Positions 15,356 through 24,101 of a DNA stretch of 35,870 nt are shown here, piece after piece. The position numbers and the translations under genes were made by a program. Within the stretch, counting starts at the first letter, position 1, and the number at the start of each line of letters is the position of its first letter. Where the stretch lies: contig SVRR01000019.1 of assembly GCA_015064745.1 (NCBI GenBank), forward strand, positions 1 to 35,870, written 5' to 3'. A model generated the notes under the pieces. The model made no database searches. It worked only from the letters and a program-made list of their open reading frames with translations, and was not told the origin of the DNA. Source of the DNA: Oscillospiraceae bacterium. GTDB taxonomy: Bacteria; Bacillota; Clostridia; Oscillospirales; CAG-272.

Positions 15356-16474
15356 ATGAATAACGTGGCTTTGCCCCCTCCCGATATAAGGGAAGATCTT
15401 TGGGAGATGCTCCGCACGGCGGAAAGACCCATCCTTCTTTACGGTATGGGAAACGGCGCGGATAAGCTGATCTCTCGCCTTGCGACTATGGGAAAAACGG
15501 TAGCGGATGTGTTTGCGAGTGACGGGTTTGTGCGCGGACAGTCCTTCCATGGAAAAAGAGTGCTATCCTTTTCCGAGGTGATGGAAAAATATGATGACCC
15601 CATCATTCTCGTCGTGTTTGGCTCTTCGCTTCCACAAGTGCTGGATACCGTTTTTGGGGTGGCGGAGAAGCACGAGCTTTATATTCCCGATATGCCCATC
15701 GCGGGAGATGAATATTTCACGGCAGCCTTTTACAGGGAAAATTACGAAAAGTTTGAGCATACGTACGAACTGCTTGCCGACAGCGCCTCGAAAACACTTT
15801 ACGCGAGTCTCTTGTGGTATAAGCTCACGGGAAGCCCCGGGTACATCCGTGAAGCGGTCGCGACAGGGGATGAGCGTGCGCTTTTGGGATATGACACCAT
15901 GAAGTGCGCTATGGACGTAGGTGCTTACCGCGGCGACACGCTTTCCGAAATGTTAAGCTACGCGCCTTGCCTTCAAACAGTCTTTGCTCTTGAGCCGGAT
16001 GCGAAAAACTTTAAAAAGCTTTTGGCGTATGCGGAAACGGTTAAAGACAGGGAAGTGTTCCCATTATGTGTCGCAGCGTGGCATTCGTCGGGTGAGCTTT
16101 TCTTTGCCGCATCGGGCAATCGCAACGCAACTCTCGGTAGTGAAACGGCGAAGCTTGCGGGGACTGCCTCCTTTGAATACTGTGCTTCTCTTGTGAAAAC
16201 GGATAAAATAGATAATATAATACAAGGCAGAAGCGTTGATTATATCAAATACGATACGGAAGGTGCGGAAATGGCGGCGCTGGAAGGAAGTCGGGCGACG
16301 ATTGAAAACGAGCACCCTGCCTTGCGGATATCCGTTTACCACCGCTCGTGTGATCTATTTGCGCTTCCGCTTTGGCTTTACGAGCAGGTGGGCAGTGACT
16401 ACGCCTATTACCTGCGCCGCCGCTTGTCTATTCCCGCTTGGGATATAGATCTTATCGCCGTCCCCCGAAAATAA
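15356..16474 (+). CDS. FkbM-family methyltransferase with N-terminal nucleotide-binding-like domain
   Basis: 372 residues from the ATG at 15356, which has AAAGGG 9 bp upstream; a TTG two codons earlier is less well placed. The N-terminal part (about 25-115) starts ILLYGMGNGADKLISRL and looks like a small Rossmann-type domain such as those attached to polysaccharide enzymes. The C-terminal half is the FkbM methyltransferase: CAMDVGAYRGDTLSEML holds the SAM-binding glycine region, and YIKYDTEGAEMAALEG is the FkbM signature block. Such enzymes methylate sugars or other small acceptors, but no glycan genes are next to it. It precedes the U32 gene by 21 bp, so the two may be co-transcribed. Confidence 0.82.
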   Translation: MNNVALPPPDIREDLWEMLRTAERPILLYGMGNGADKLISRLATMGKTVADVFASDGFVRGQSFHGKRVLSFSEVMEKYDDPIILVVFGSSLPQVLDTVFGVAEKHELYIPDMPIAGDEYFTAAFYRENYEKFEHTYELLADSASKTLYASLLWYKLTGSPGYIREAVATGDERALLGYDTMKCAMDVGAYRGDTLSEMLSYAPCLQTVFALEPDAKNFKKLLAYAETVKDREVFPLCVAAWHSSGELFFAASGNRNATLGSETAKLAGTASFEYCASLVKTDKIDNIIQGRSVDYIKYDTEGAEMAALEGSRATIENEHPALRISVYHRSCDLFALPLWLYEQVGSDYAYYLRRRLSIPAWDIDLIAVPRK

Positions 16475-16495
16475 AACGACGAGAGGAGAAGAAAA

Positions 16496-17725
16496 TTGCC
16501 TGAACTGTTATCACCCGCGGGCAACCGTGAAAAGCTGGAGGCAGCCATCCGTTACGGCGCGGATGCCGTATATCTTGCGTCAGACCGTTTTGGGATGCGC
16601 GCCTTTGCCGACAATTTTACTCTTGAACAATTGAAGGATGCCATCACCTACGCCCACGCGCGCGGAGTGAAGGTATACCTCACCGTCAATACCATGCCGC
16701 GCGAAGCGGAATATCCTCTTTTACGCGCTTATTTCGAGGCGCTTGCCGATATTCGCCCCGATGCCCTCATCGTTGCCGACATCGGTGTTTTGATGCTGGC
16801 AAAGGAGATGCTTCCCACGGTGGAGCTTCATCTTTCCACGCAAGCAAACGCCATCAGCGCCGCTTCCTGCCGTGCTTGGCACGCAATGGGTGTCAAGCGC
16901 ATCGTGCTTGCCAGAGAGCTCACGCTTGAAGAAATCAAAGCTATTCGCGAAAATACGCCCCATACCTTAGAGCTTGAAGCATTTATTCACGGCTCTATGT
17001 GTGTTTCTTACAGCGGCAGATGCCTTTTGTCCGGATTTTTTACAGGCAGAGATGCCAACCGCGGTGCCTGTGCCCAGCCTTGCCGTTGGAGCTACCACGT
17101 CAAGAGCGTGACCGTCACCGAGGATAAGCGTCCCGACCTTCCCTTGACGGTAGAGGAATGTAAAGGGGAGAGCTTTGTCTTCAGCTCGAAGGATACCTGC
17201 ATGATCCGCCATATCCCCGAGCTGATGGAAAGCGGTATTGATAGCTTTAAGATCGAAGGACGTATGAAAAGCGCCTATTATGCCGCCGTTGTGACAAATA
17301 CCTATCGTATGGCGATGGATGCCTACGCAAAGGGAAACTACGCTTTTGACGAAAGGTGGCAAAGGGAGCTTGAAAGTGTCAGTCACAGAGAATACGCGAC
17401 GGGTTATTATTTTGCCGATAGTCGTGAGGACGCCAATCTTACGAAGATAGACGGGTACATTAAGGAAAAGGCGTATCTTGCCACCGTCGTGGGCTACGAC
17501 GAAGCGAGTGGGGAAGCTGAGTTCGTGCAGAAAAATAAGTTTTGCGTGGGCCACTCGCTTGAACTTTTGACCCCCGGAAAGACGGGAATACCTCTTGTGG
17601 CAGGCGCGCTTTTTGATGAAAACCACAGCCCTATCGAAAGCACGCCTCACCCCTATATGCATTTTTACATGAAAATGCCGTTCCCAGTGAAAATTGGGGA
17701 TATTATTCGTTCTGCCCAAGAATAA
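16496..17725 (+). CDS. trhP: U32-family protein (TrhP-like tRNA hydroxylation enzyme)
   Basis: 409 residues. Members of this group (E. coli YegQ/TrhP, Bacillus YrrN/YrrO) are called peptidase U32 but act in prephenate-dependent formation of 5-hydroxyuridine at tRNA position 34. MPELLSPAGNREKLEAAIRYG is the conserved start. The U32 signature ELEAFIHGSMCVSYSGRC contains the first conserved cysteines. Further cysteines follow in NRGACAQPCRW, fitting an iron-sulfur site. IEGRMKSAYYAAVV is another family block. The TTG start at 16496 is supported by GAGGAG a few bases upstream. Clostridia often have more than one U32 paralogue, so the tRNA role is probable rather than certain. Confidence 0.88.
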   Translation: MPELLSPAGNREKLEAAIRYGADAVYLASDRFGMRAFADNFTLEQLKDAITYAHARGVKVYLTVNTMPREAEYPLLRAYFEALADIRPDALIVADIGVLMLAKEMLPTVELHLSTQANAISAASCRAWHAMGVKRIVLARELTLEEIKAIRENTPHTLELEAFIHGSMCVSYSGRCLLSGFFTGRDANRGACAQPCRWSYHVKSVTVTEDKRPDLPLTVEECKGESFVFSSKDTCMIRHIPELMESGIDSFKIEGRMKSAYYAAVVTNTYRMAMDAYAKGNYAFDERWQRELESVSHREYATGYYFADSREDANLTKIDGYIKEKAYLATVVGYDEASGEAEFVQKNKFCVGHSLELLTPGKTGIPLVAGALFDENHSPIESTPHPYMHFYMKMPFPVKIGDIIRSAQE

Positions 17726-17773
17726 ATGCAGAAACGCCGACATATAATTTCCAAGATAAGAAAGGAAGTTATG

Positions 17774-18616
17774 ATGTCGGCGTTTTATCTTTTTTTATGT
17801 GCCGCCGTAATCGGCGTGGTAGAAGGGGTCACCGAGTGGCTTCCCGTCAGCAGCACGGGGCATATGATACTCATAGATGCGTGCCTCGGCATGAAGGAAC
17901 ACGTGTCAGAAAGCTTTTATAGCTTTTTTCTCGTCGCCGTTCAACTTGGCGCCATTCTCGCCGTGATCGTTTTGTATTTTAAGCGGTTAAACCCATGGCG
18001 AAGAGAGGCGTCACTACCCGAGAAACGGCAAATATTTCGTCTTTGGCGTTGTGTTTTTATCGGTATGTTGCCCGCCGCGCTTTTGGGGATCCCGCTTGAT
18101 GATTTTATAGAAGAAAAGCTGTACGGCGTGCCTGTGATCGCTACAGCGCTTATTCTTTACGGTGTTTTGTTTATCCTGATCGAGCGCAAAAAAAAGAACG
18201 GCTTTGACCGTATCGAGAGCGTCTATGACCTCACGTACTGTGACGCTTGGATGATCGGCTGCTTCCAAGCCCTTTCCTTGATTCCGGGGACGTCGCGCTC
18301 CGGCTCTACCATTCTCGGCGGCATGCTCCTCGGCGTTTCACGCACGGCTTCGGCGGAGTTTTCCTTTTTTATGGCAACCCCCGTGATGGCGGGCGCCTCC
18401 CTCATCCGCGGCGCAAAGCTCTTCGCCACAGGCGTAAAAATGACGGGCACCGAGCTTTCCTTGCTCCTTATCGGTATGCTTACAGCGTTTGCGGTCTCGC
18501 TCCTTGCCATACGCTTTCTGATGAATTTCGTCCGTCGCCACAGCTTCGAGGCGTTTGGATGGTATCGCATTCTTTTCGGTATACTTGTACTTTCCATTTC
18601 ACTGCTTGCAAGATAA
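17774..18616 (+). CDS. uppP: Undecaprenyl-diphosphatase (BacA type)
   Basis: 280-residue polytopic membrane enzyme that dephosphorylates undecaprenyl diphosphate, recycling the lipid carrier for peptidoglycan and other wall polymers. The two catalytic regions are clear: GVVEGVTEWLPVSSTGHMI near the N-terminus and PGTSRSGSTILGGML near residue 185. About eight hydrophobic helices are visible. The open frame reaches an ATG at 17726, directly after the upstream stop codon, but AAAGGAAG at 17761-17768 favours 17774; the adjacent ATG at 17771 is also possible. It is probably co-transcribed with the U32 gene. Confidence 0.95.
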   Translation: MSAFYLFLCAAVIGVVEGVTEWLPVSSTGHMILIDACLGMKEHVSESFYSFFLVAVQLGAILAVIVLYFKRLNPWRREASLPEKRQIFRLWRCVFIGMLPAALLGIPLDDFIEEKLYGVPVIATALILYGVLFILIERKKKNGFDRIESVYDLTYCDAWMIGCFQALSLIPGTSRSGSTILGGMLLGVSRTASAEFSFFMATPVMAGASLIRGAKLFATGVKMTGTELSLLLIGMLTAFAVSLLAIRFLMNFVRRHSFEAFGWYRILFGILVLSISLLAR

Positions 18617-18620
18617 AAGG

Positions 18621-18655
18621 ATAAAAGCACAGAACCGTTTTGGCTCTGTGCTTAC
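18621..18655. terminator. Terminator between uppP and the DUF3048 gene
   Basis: AGCACAGA and TCTGTGCT pair, extended by CC/GG past a mismatch around a GTTTT loop. The T-rich tail (TTTTAT) is on the minus strand, so it mainly ends the minus-strand gene; the plus-strand tail is poor. Confidence 0.7.
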
Positions 18656-18659
18656 TTAT

Positions 18660-19760
18660 CTATTTCGCAATTAAAGAAGAGGAATCTGTCACGCGGAGCA
18701 TCCCGATATAGGTCTTTCCGCGGTTTAAAAGAATTTGCTCTCCCGTGTCGTCCACGACGGCGAGTGTTCCGTCCTCGCGGTAGCTCCAATGCACGGAAAG
18801 CACGCCGCCGCCCGTGTAAAGGTATCCGTCTCCGCCGCTTTTCGTATCTAACGAGAAGGAGGTGTTATTTGACGTGTGATAGTAGCTTACGTTGTGGAAG
18901 AGCAAGAGAAGATTTGAAAAGGAGAGCTGCTCGTTCGTGGATGCATCCGTATGCGCAGCACCGCTTTGCTCGCGATAGTAGCGACCGCTTTCTGCGTCGT
19001 AACGGAAGCCTACGGTGTTAGCCATAGAATACCGAAAGGTGAGGGAACGGATAAGGTTGCTATTGGGTGTAAAGGGGGTGCTCACATCGGCAAGACGGTA
19101 GGGAAGAGCGGTTCCCTGATCGGTTAAAGAATATTGTCTGCCAAGGGCGGCGCTTGCCAATGCCTTGGGGGTGGTTGAAATGATACCGCTTGTGTCCTTT
19201 TCAAAGGTTGATGAGAGGTTATGATGCAGGTAATCAAGATGCTCCCCCTCGTATACCGTTCCGGTTGCTCCTACGGTATCCGTTGTTCCCGCGTATGCAC
19301 CGATAGCACCAAAGGCGCCTAAAACGGGCATCATGTAGTCACGAACGGTGGCAACCGAGGAAACGGTGCTTGTTTTCGTGTGGTCGGTATAAATCGCCCA
19401 AAGTCGTGTTTTGTCGCCGTCGGTCGGGGCTTCAATAAGAATATCCGCGAAGGAGAGCCCTGCTTGTCGTGTTCCGTCGAAATTGCCTATACAAACAGAA
19501 ATCGGGCGGCAGGATAAAAGTGCTTCATCACATGCGAGCCCAGTGTATCTGTTATAATAAATTGTCGGCGGGGGATCTGCGGGGGCGATGGTGGAAAGAT
19601 CTTCATCGTCGTTGGTGTCGGTCGGCGTATTCTTGCCGTCGTCCGGGTTTTGAACGAAGGAAAAACGGGAACAGCCGACAAGTGACACCAAAAGTGAAAG
19701 TACAGTCAAAAAGAGAATCGAAATTGTCAATACGCTTTTTTTCTGTTTTGCAGACTTCAT
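18660..19760 (-). CDS. DUF3048 (YerB-like) lipoprotein
   Basis: 366 residues. A basic start and hydrophobic segment lead to a lipobox LVGC with the lipidated cysteine at about residue 30. An Asp/Pro/Thr-rich linker follows, then the DUF3048 domain. PISVCIGNFDGTRQAGLSFADILIEAP is the hallmark block (normally with PQSGLSQADIVYE-like sequence). The C-terminal half ends with a DUF3048_C-like region containing GVLSVHWSYREDGTLAVVDDTGEQILLNRGKTYI. It should be anchored on the outer face of the cytoplasmic membrane. The family is widespread in Firmicutes with no settled function. It is 35 bp downstream of the small unknown gene and has GGAGGTACC as its binding site. Confidence 0.88.
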   Translation of the reverse strand: MKSAKQKKSVLTISILFLTVLSLLVSLVGCSRFSFVQNPDDGKNTPTDTNDDEDLSTIAPADPPPTIYYNRYTGLACDEALLSCRPISVCIGNFDGTRQAGLSFADILIEAPTDGDKTRLWAIYTDHTKTSTVSSVATVRDYMMPVLGAFGAIGAYAGTTDTVGATGTVYEGEHLDYLHHNLSSTFEKDTSGIISTTPKALASAALGRQYSLTDQGTALPYRLADVSTPFTPNSNLIRSLTFRYSMANTVGFRYDAESGRYYREQSGAAHTDASTNEQLSFSNLLLLFHNVSYYHTSNNTSFSLDTKSGGDGYLYTGGGVLSVHWSYREDGTLAVVDDTGEQILLNRGKTYIGMLRVTDSSSLIAK

Positions 19761-19795
19761 TTGCTTTCCGTCAAAGACGGTACCTCCTTTGATCT

Positions 19796-20086
19796 TTATG
19801 CGCGGTTTGCGCGTTCAAGCCAGGCGGTTCCGAGGTCAAAGGCTTCATAGAGACCCGAGACCATTTTTTGCTTTTCGATATTTCCGGACCCGTCGGTCGG
19901 AAGGATCTGTACCAAAATCTTATCGGGGATCTGCATATCAAGGCGGGACGCCTTCTTTTCGCTCATGATCATCATGAACAGATAGAACTTGTCCGACATA
20001 AAGCCGTAATAGATCTCATTTCCCTCGCGAACCAAGGGTTTACCCTTGTATTCGATGAATTTTCCTTGGATTCCATTCGTTTTCAT
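19796..20086 (-). CDS. Small conserved protein of unknown function
   Basis: 96 residues starting at the ATG at 20086 (MKTNGIQGKFIEYKGKPLVREGN), with AAAGGAG upstream at a slightly long spacing. The longer frame to 20128 lacks a site. No signal peptide, helix pair or catalytic motif is seen. The N-terminus looks like a short beta-rich module (GKPLVREGNEIYYGFMSDKF). The protein ends in an Ala/Arg tail. It is the first gene of a two-gene unit with the DUF3048 lipoprotein, from a consensus promoter at 20141-20169. It resembles short uncharacterised clostridial proteins; I assign no role. Confidence 0.7.
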   Translation of the reverse strand: MKTNGIQGKFIEYKGKPLVREGNEIYYGFMSDKFYLFMMIMSEKKASRLDMQIPDKILVQILPTDGSGNIEKQKMVSGLYEAFDLGTAWLERANRA

Positions 20087-20140
20087 GTAAATTTTCACTC
20101 CTTTCCATAGAATGAGGCGGCACAGCAACCTTCTTTCTTT

Positions 20141-20169
20141 ATTGTAACGCTCACTTCCGCGCTTGTCAA
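20141..20169 (-). promoter_or_regulatory. Consensus sigma-A promoter for the small protein-DUF3048 unit
   Basis: On the minus strand, TTGACA (20169-20164) and TACAAT (20146-20141) with a 17-bp spacer. No terminator separates it from the tmcAL stop at 20217, so read-through may also contribute. Confidence 0.88.
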
Positions 20170-20216
20170 TTCATCCGACAAAACTAGAAGAAAAACAACA
20201 AAGAAAGTGCTCGACA

Positions 20217-21425
20217 TTATTTGCGATAGGGTGCTGTGCGCAAATAGCTGCTCGCTTTTTCGGGTGTCGGCGTTAAGAGCGTATATACCGAGTCTGCGCG
20301 GTAGGAAAGCTCTGCTTGCAGACGGGCGGCAGGAGATAACTTGTGGAGATCTGCCGGCTTCGTCAAAAGCGAAATTTGTGCCGTTTTGCGTATATCGCCA
20401 AGGATTTTTTGTCCCTTGTCGTCCATTGCCAAAACCTGCGTATAAAGAGGTTTTTCCTTTATTTGCGCAGGGGTAACGCCAAAATAAGAAAATAGGGGAG
20501 CGCGCCGCAGTCGCGCTGTGGTATATTTTTTTGTGGCGGCATAGGCGTAAAGCTCATCGAGGTCGCGTGCCTCGTTCGCCGCCTTTTTAAGAAGACGTAA
20601 AACGCCGCCGCCCGAATCTGCGGTTGCTTTTTCGGAGATGCTTCCAATACGAAGATGGGATAAGAGAAGGGGAGACATTGCGTTTTCCAATACGGGCGCG
20701 AGCCCCGCGCAAATTGCTTCTCGCCACAGCGCATGGGTTTCCGGCGGAAGGTGTGAAAAAGCTGTATCAAGATTGTCCGAGTGCAAGAGGGAACGCAGAT
20801 GCGTTGCCCCCGCAAAAGCTCCCTCTTTTGCGCCGTCTTCGTCCGTTCCGTGACGGAGAATGGTGTGCGGTGCGATGGAAGAATTTAATTTTTTGAGCGC
20901 GGAAATATAAGAAATAGCAAGAATATTGTTCGGCAGGAATAGCGTGTCCGAGAAATCTCCCTCGAAGTGCTCACAAAGCATCTCCGAGAGGATACGCGGG
21001 TATCCCTTCGCTTTTTCCTCTTTGGAAGAAAGACGCTCACGGAGCGCGCGAACAAAATCATCCTCCCGCATTTTTTCAGCGATGTTTGAAAGTTGGGCTA
21101 TGTCTCCGCATTCGCTTCCAAAGGAGAGCGCGTCTACGATCCCGAGATCGTTTGCTACGGATACGCCGGCAGATGCAAAATACTCCGCCGAGGCACAGGA
21201 AAATGGGAAGGGTAGCTCAAGCACAAGGGAGACACCGCAGTCAACCGCCATGCGCGCACGGTCAAATTTTCCAAGCACGGCAGGCGTTCCGCGTTGTACG
21301 AAGCTACCGCTCATGATGGCTATAATAGCGGTATCGCTTCCAAACTCTTCCTTGATTTTTTGAATCTGATAGGCATGTCCCTTGTGGAAAGGATTGTATT
21401 CCGCGATCACGGCAACCGTTTTCAT
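20217..21425 (-). CDS. tmcAL: tRNA(Met) cytidine acetate ligase
   Basis: 402 residues. TmcAL (Bacillus YlbM) makes N4-acetylcytidine at the wobble base of elongator tRNA-Met from acetate and ATP. VAVIAEYNPFHKGHAYQI holds the HxGH nucleotidyl-transfer motif. FVQRGTPAVLGKFDRARMA and SLVLELPFPFSCASAEYFA are the other strong family blocks, and the length matches. The ATG at 21425 has AAAGGA upstream. It is divergent from ackA. That pairing may be more than chance, because acetate kinase determines the acetate pool this enzyme uses (inference). The C-terminal third is less conserved, as in relatives. Confidence 0.93.
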   Translation of the reverse strand: MKTVAVIAEYNPFHKGHAYQIQKIKEEFGSDTAIIAIMSGSFVQRGTPAVLGKFDRARMAVDCGVSLVLELPFPFSCASAEYFASAGVSVANDLGIVDALSFGSECGDIAQLSNIAEKMREDDFVRALRERLSSKEEKAKGYPRILSEMLCEHFEGDFSDTLFLPNNILAISYISALKKLNSSIAPHTILRHGTDEDGAKEGAFAGATHLRSLLHSDNLDTAFSHLPPETHALWREAICAGLAPVLENAMSPLLLSHLRIGSISEKATADSGGGVLRLLKKAANEARDLDELYAYAATKKYTTARLRRAPLFSYFGVTPAQIKEKPLYTQVLAMDDKGQKILGDIRKTAQISLLTKPADLHKLSPAARLQAELSYRADSVYTLLTPTPEKASSYLRTAPYRK

Positions 21426-21459
21426 AAAGACGTCCTTTCAACAAAAAATCAAAAAATAC

Positions 21460-21488
21460 TTGTATTTTGGAAAAAAATTCTGTATAAT
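21460..21488 (+). promoter_or_regulatory. Sigma-A promoter for ackA
   Basis: TTGTAT at 21460-21465 and TATAAT at 21483-21488 with a 17-bp spacer; AGGAGG then precedes the ATG at 21521. Confidence 0.88.
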
Positions 21489-21520
21489 AAAAACGGTAAA
21501 TACACTCTTAGGAGGATTTT

Positions 21521-22732
21521 ATGAACGTACTCATCGTTAACGCGGGGTCCAGCTCGCTGAAATATCAGCTGTTTGACACCGCAAGCAAATCGGTTCTCGC
21601 CAAGGGCGGATGCGAGCGCATCGGCATTGAAGGCGGTAAGGTGGAGCATAAGGTGCCGGGACGCGAGCCTTACGAATTCGCAAGCGAGATGGCGACCCAC
21701 GAGGATGCTATCCGCAACGTCATCGCGCTTCTTACGGATGCGGAGCGCGGCTGCATCTCGTCCATGAAGGAGATTGGTGCTGTCGGTCATCGGGTAGTGC
21801 ATGGCGGTCCTTATTTTACAAGCTCGGTGCTTGCCGACGAGGACGTCCTTGCCAAGGTGGAGAAGTGCCGCGATCTCGCGCCGCTTCATATCGGTCCCAG
21901 CTTAACGGGTATCCATGCTTGTATGGACGTTATGAAGGACGTACCGCAGGTCCTTGTTTTTGACACCGCGTTTCACGCTACCATGCCCGAGGAGGCTTAT
22001 CTTTATCCTATCCCTTATGAATATTTTGAAAAGTATCATATTCGCCGTTACGGCTTCCACGGTTCGTCGCACAAGTATGTTTCCCGCGAAATGATCAAGT
22101 TGCTGGATAAGCCTGCGGAGGAGACGAAGATCGTAACGTGCCATCTCGGCAACGGCTCGTCTATTGCCGCTGTCAAGGGCGGCAAGGTCATAGATACCAC
22201 CATGGGCTTTACGCCTCTTGACGGTCTTATTATGGGCACGCGTTCGGGTGCTATCGATCCTGCTATCGTTACATTCCTTATGGAAAAGGAAAACCTTTCC
22301 CCCGCGGAAATGAATGCTGTGCTCAATAAAAAAAGCGGTCTTCTCGGTGTTTCCGAGAAATATTCCGACTTCCGCGACTGCCGTATGGCAATGGACAACG
22401 AAAAGGATCCTAAGGCAACAGCCGCTATTCGCGTGCTTGCCTATCAGGTGAAGAAGTATATCGGCGCGTATGCCGCCGCAATGGGCGGACTTGATGCGGT
22501 CGTCTTTACCGCGGGTATCGGTGAGAACAACAATATCATTCGCGCGATGCCGCTTGAAGGACTGGAATATCTCGGCATTGACTTCGATCACGAAGCGAAC
22601 GATGCTATTCGCCGTCCGGTTTCCACAACTTGCATTTCAAAGCCATCGTCGCGCGTCAAGGTATACTTGATTCCGACCAACGAGGAGCTGATTATTGCTG
22701 AGGATACCGAACGAGTCGTTTCTGAACGGTAA
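21521..22732 (+). CDS. ackA: Acetate kinase
   Basis: 403 residues. Transfers phosphate from acetyl phosphate to ADP, the ATP-yielding last step of acetate fermentation. Conserved blocks: VNAGSSSLKYQLF at the N-terminus, GHRVVHGG (about 87-94), YGFHGSSHKYVS (about 176-187), GHLGNGSS-type CHLGNGSSIAAV (about 207), GTRSGAIDP (about 240) and TAGIGENN (about 330). The first and second acetate/butyrate kinase signatures are intact. The gene has its own promoter and terminator, and no phosphotransacetylase (pta) is adjacent. Butyrate kinase is the main alternative, but length and motifs favour AckA. Confidence 0.97.
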   Translation: MNVLIVNAGSSSLKYQLFDTASKSVLAKGGCERIGIEGGKVEHKVPGREPYEFASEMATHEDAIRNVIALLTDAERGCISSMKEIGAVGHRVVHGGPYFTSSVLADEDVLAKVEKCRDLAPLHIGPSLTGIHACMDVMKDVPQVLVFDTAFHATMPEEAYLYPIPYEYFEKYHIRRYGFHGSSHKYVSREMIKLLDKPAEETKIVTCHLGNGSSIAAVKGGKVIDTTMGFTPLDGLIMGTRSGAIDPAIVTFLMEKENLSPAEMNAVLNKKSGLLGVSEKYSDFRDCRMAMDNEKDPKATAAIRVLAYQVKKYIGAYAAAMGGLDAVVFTAGIGENNNIIRAMPLEGLEYLGIDFDHEANDAIRRPVSTTCISKPSSRVKVYLIPTNEELIIAEDTERVVSER

Positions 22733-22758
22733 CATTGAGCGCGGTTCGTCTCAATATT

Positions 22759-22789
22759 TTGGGTGTCGCCCTTTGGGTGACACCCTTTT
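22759..22789 (+). terminator. Rho-independent terminator after ackA
   Basis: GGGTGTC and GACACCC pair (extended by CCC/GGG past one mismatch) around a short loop, followed by TTTTC. No comparable U-tract exists on the minus strand for the convergent gene. Confidence 0.8.
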
Positions 22790-22861
22790 CATATTTTAAT
22801 CAATTATAGCATTCTTTTTTCTTTTTGTCAAGGTGGAGTATTATCCTTTTTTGCTAAGACG

Positions 22862-23923
22862 TTAAATGAGAGATAGAATTTGCGTGGACTTTTTATCTTT
22901 GTAGGCGCGAAGTGCCTCAAAATCCATGCTATCAATGTAAAATTCCTCCATAGCAGCGTGCGCCTTTTTCGCTTCGCTGAGAGCGGAAAGTGCCATTGCC
23001 TTAACGCCCTCAAAGCTCATGCGTTGCTCCTTGGAGGTTTCAAGACAGGCGGTAAAAAAACGGTCGGCAACGATGCGTCGCCCTCGTCCGCCGTTTCCTT
23101 TGAGAGATTCCTTTAAAAGGAGGGTTGCGCTTTCTTCAAGGTAGATTCCGTCCACGCTTTTTCCGTCAAGCGGGGAAAGAAAAACAGTCCTCTTCATTGA
23201 TGAATTTTTCAAAATTTCCTCGAAATAAGATAAATAAATTTCGGCAGCAACGCAATTTCCGCTAACATATACAATGTTTTGTGCACTTTCCGTTAAGGCA
23301 TGGAGAATAAACTCTCCCATCCCCGAAAAGCTACGCATGAAACGGTAGGTTACCTCTCCGGTTTGCTTACTGGCGCCAAGCTTATGCCTTATTTGCCGCC
23401 TTGCCTTTTCTTTGTCAAAATAGGGAGCGTAGCAAAGTCGCCGTTCTTCCCAAAGCGCTCCTGCGGCGGAGAGAAGTGTGTAAGCCCTTGCATAAGAGTG
23501 CTTTTTCTTCTCGCCAAGCAATTGGAGCTCGTTTTTATGGACAGCTATTCTTTCCGCATCCCAAAAAACGCCAAGATCGATAATTTCTTCGCAAAACGCG
23601 GGGGCGGTAATGATCCTGCTGTGTGGGGCGGTGCCGTCAAGAACGCCGATGCGTTTTTCACTCGTTTTGAGAATAACGCCGTCAAGTGAAGACGGATCGG
23701 AAGAGCAGAGAATTTCTTCGACGGATATTCCGTCTTCCTTAGCCTTTTCGGAAATTTGACGTAAAAACGTACTTTTTCCCGTTCCCGGCCCCCCCAGAAT
23801 GACATAGATGCGGTCAAATGTTTTTGTTTTAAAAACCGTATCATACAGGCTGAAAAAACCATTCTTACTATTGGCGCTGATAAAGGATTGGGGAATGCTT
23901 GCTGCGCTATGTTCGTTTTTCAT
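22862..23923 (-). CDS. PRK06851-like tandem P-loop ATPase, second site apparently degenerate
   Basis: 353 residues, soluble. The N-terminal NTPase module has a clear Walker A GGPGTGKST (about 44-52), then the family blocks SSDPSSLDGVIL and VLDGTAPHS, and EEIIDLGVFWD. The layout is that of the PRK06851 family, in which two similar P-loop modules are joined. The second module can be traced by RFMRSFSGMGEF, NIVYVSGNCVAAEIYLSYFEEIL and LSPLDGKSVDGIYLEE. Where a second GxxGxGKS would be expected it reads SGNCVAAEI, so nucleotide binding there is probably lost. The ATG has a GGGAGAAG site. A TATAAT lies at 23949-23944 upstream with only a weak -35. The function of the family is not known to me. Confidence 0.8.
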   Translation of the reverse strand: MKNEHSAASIPQSFISANSKNGFFSLYDTVFKTKTFDRIYVILGGPGTGKSTFLRQISEKAKEDGISVEEILCSSDPSSLDGVILKTSEKRIGVLDGTAPHSRIITAPAFCEEIIDLGVFWDAERIAVHKNELQLLGEKKKHSYARAYTLLSAAGALWEERRLCYAPYFDKEKARRQIRHKLGASKQTGEVTYRFMRSFSGMGEFILHALTESAQNIVYVSGNCVAAEIYLSYFEEILKNSSMKRTVFLSPLDGKSVDGIYLEESATLLLKESLKGNGGRGRRIVADRFFTACLETSKEQRMSFEGVKAMALSALSEAKKAHAAMEEFYIDSMDFEALRAYKDKKSTQILSLI

Positions 23924-24031
23924 ATCTTCTCCCTCGTTTTTTTTACCATTATATGTAGAAAAAGCGAAAAATGTACTTTGTACGGCAAAAAAACGATAAA
24001 AAGAAAAGAAAAGGAAAAATTCGGAAAGCGA

Positions 24032-24060
24032 TTGACAGTGAAAAGATTTTTATGTATAAT
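24032..24060 (+). promoter_or_regulatory. Perfect-consensus sigma-A promoter for the coaE operon
   Basis: TTGACA at 24032-24037 and TATAAT at 24055-24060 with exactly 17 bp between. It would drive coaE, the M18 aminopeptidase, prfA, sua5 and perhaps the topoisomerase gene. Confidence 0.92.
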
Positions 24061-24101
24061 ATAATTTGTGGTTTTATATTCTAATTTAAAGGAGGTGCGA
24101 G

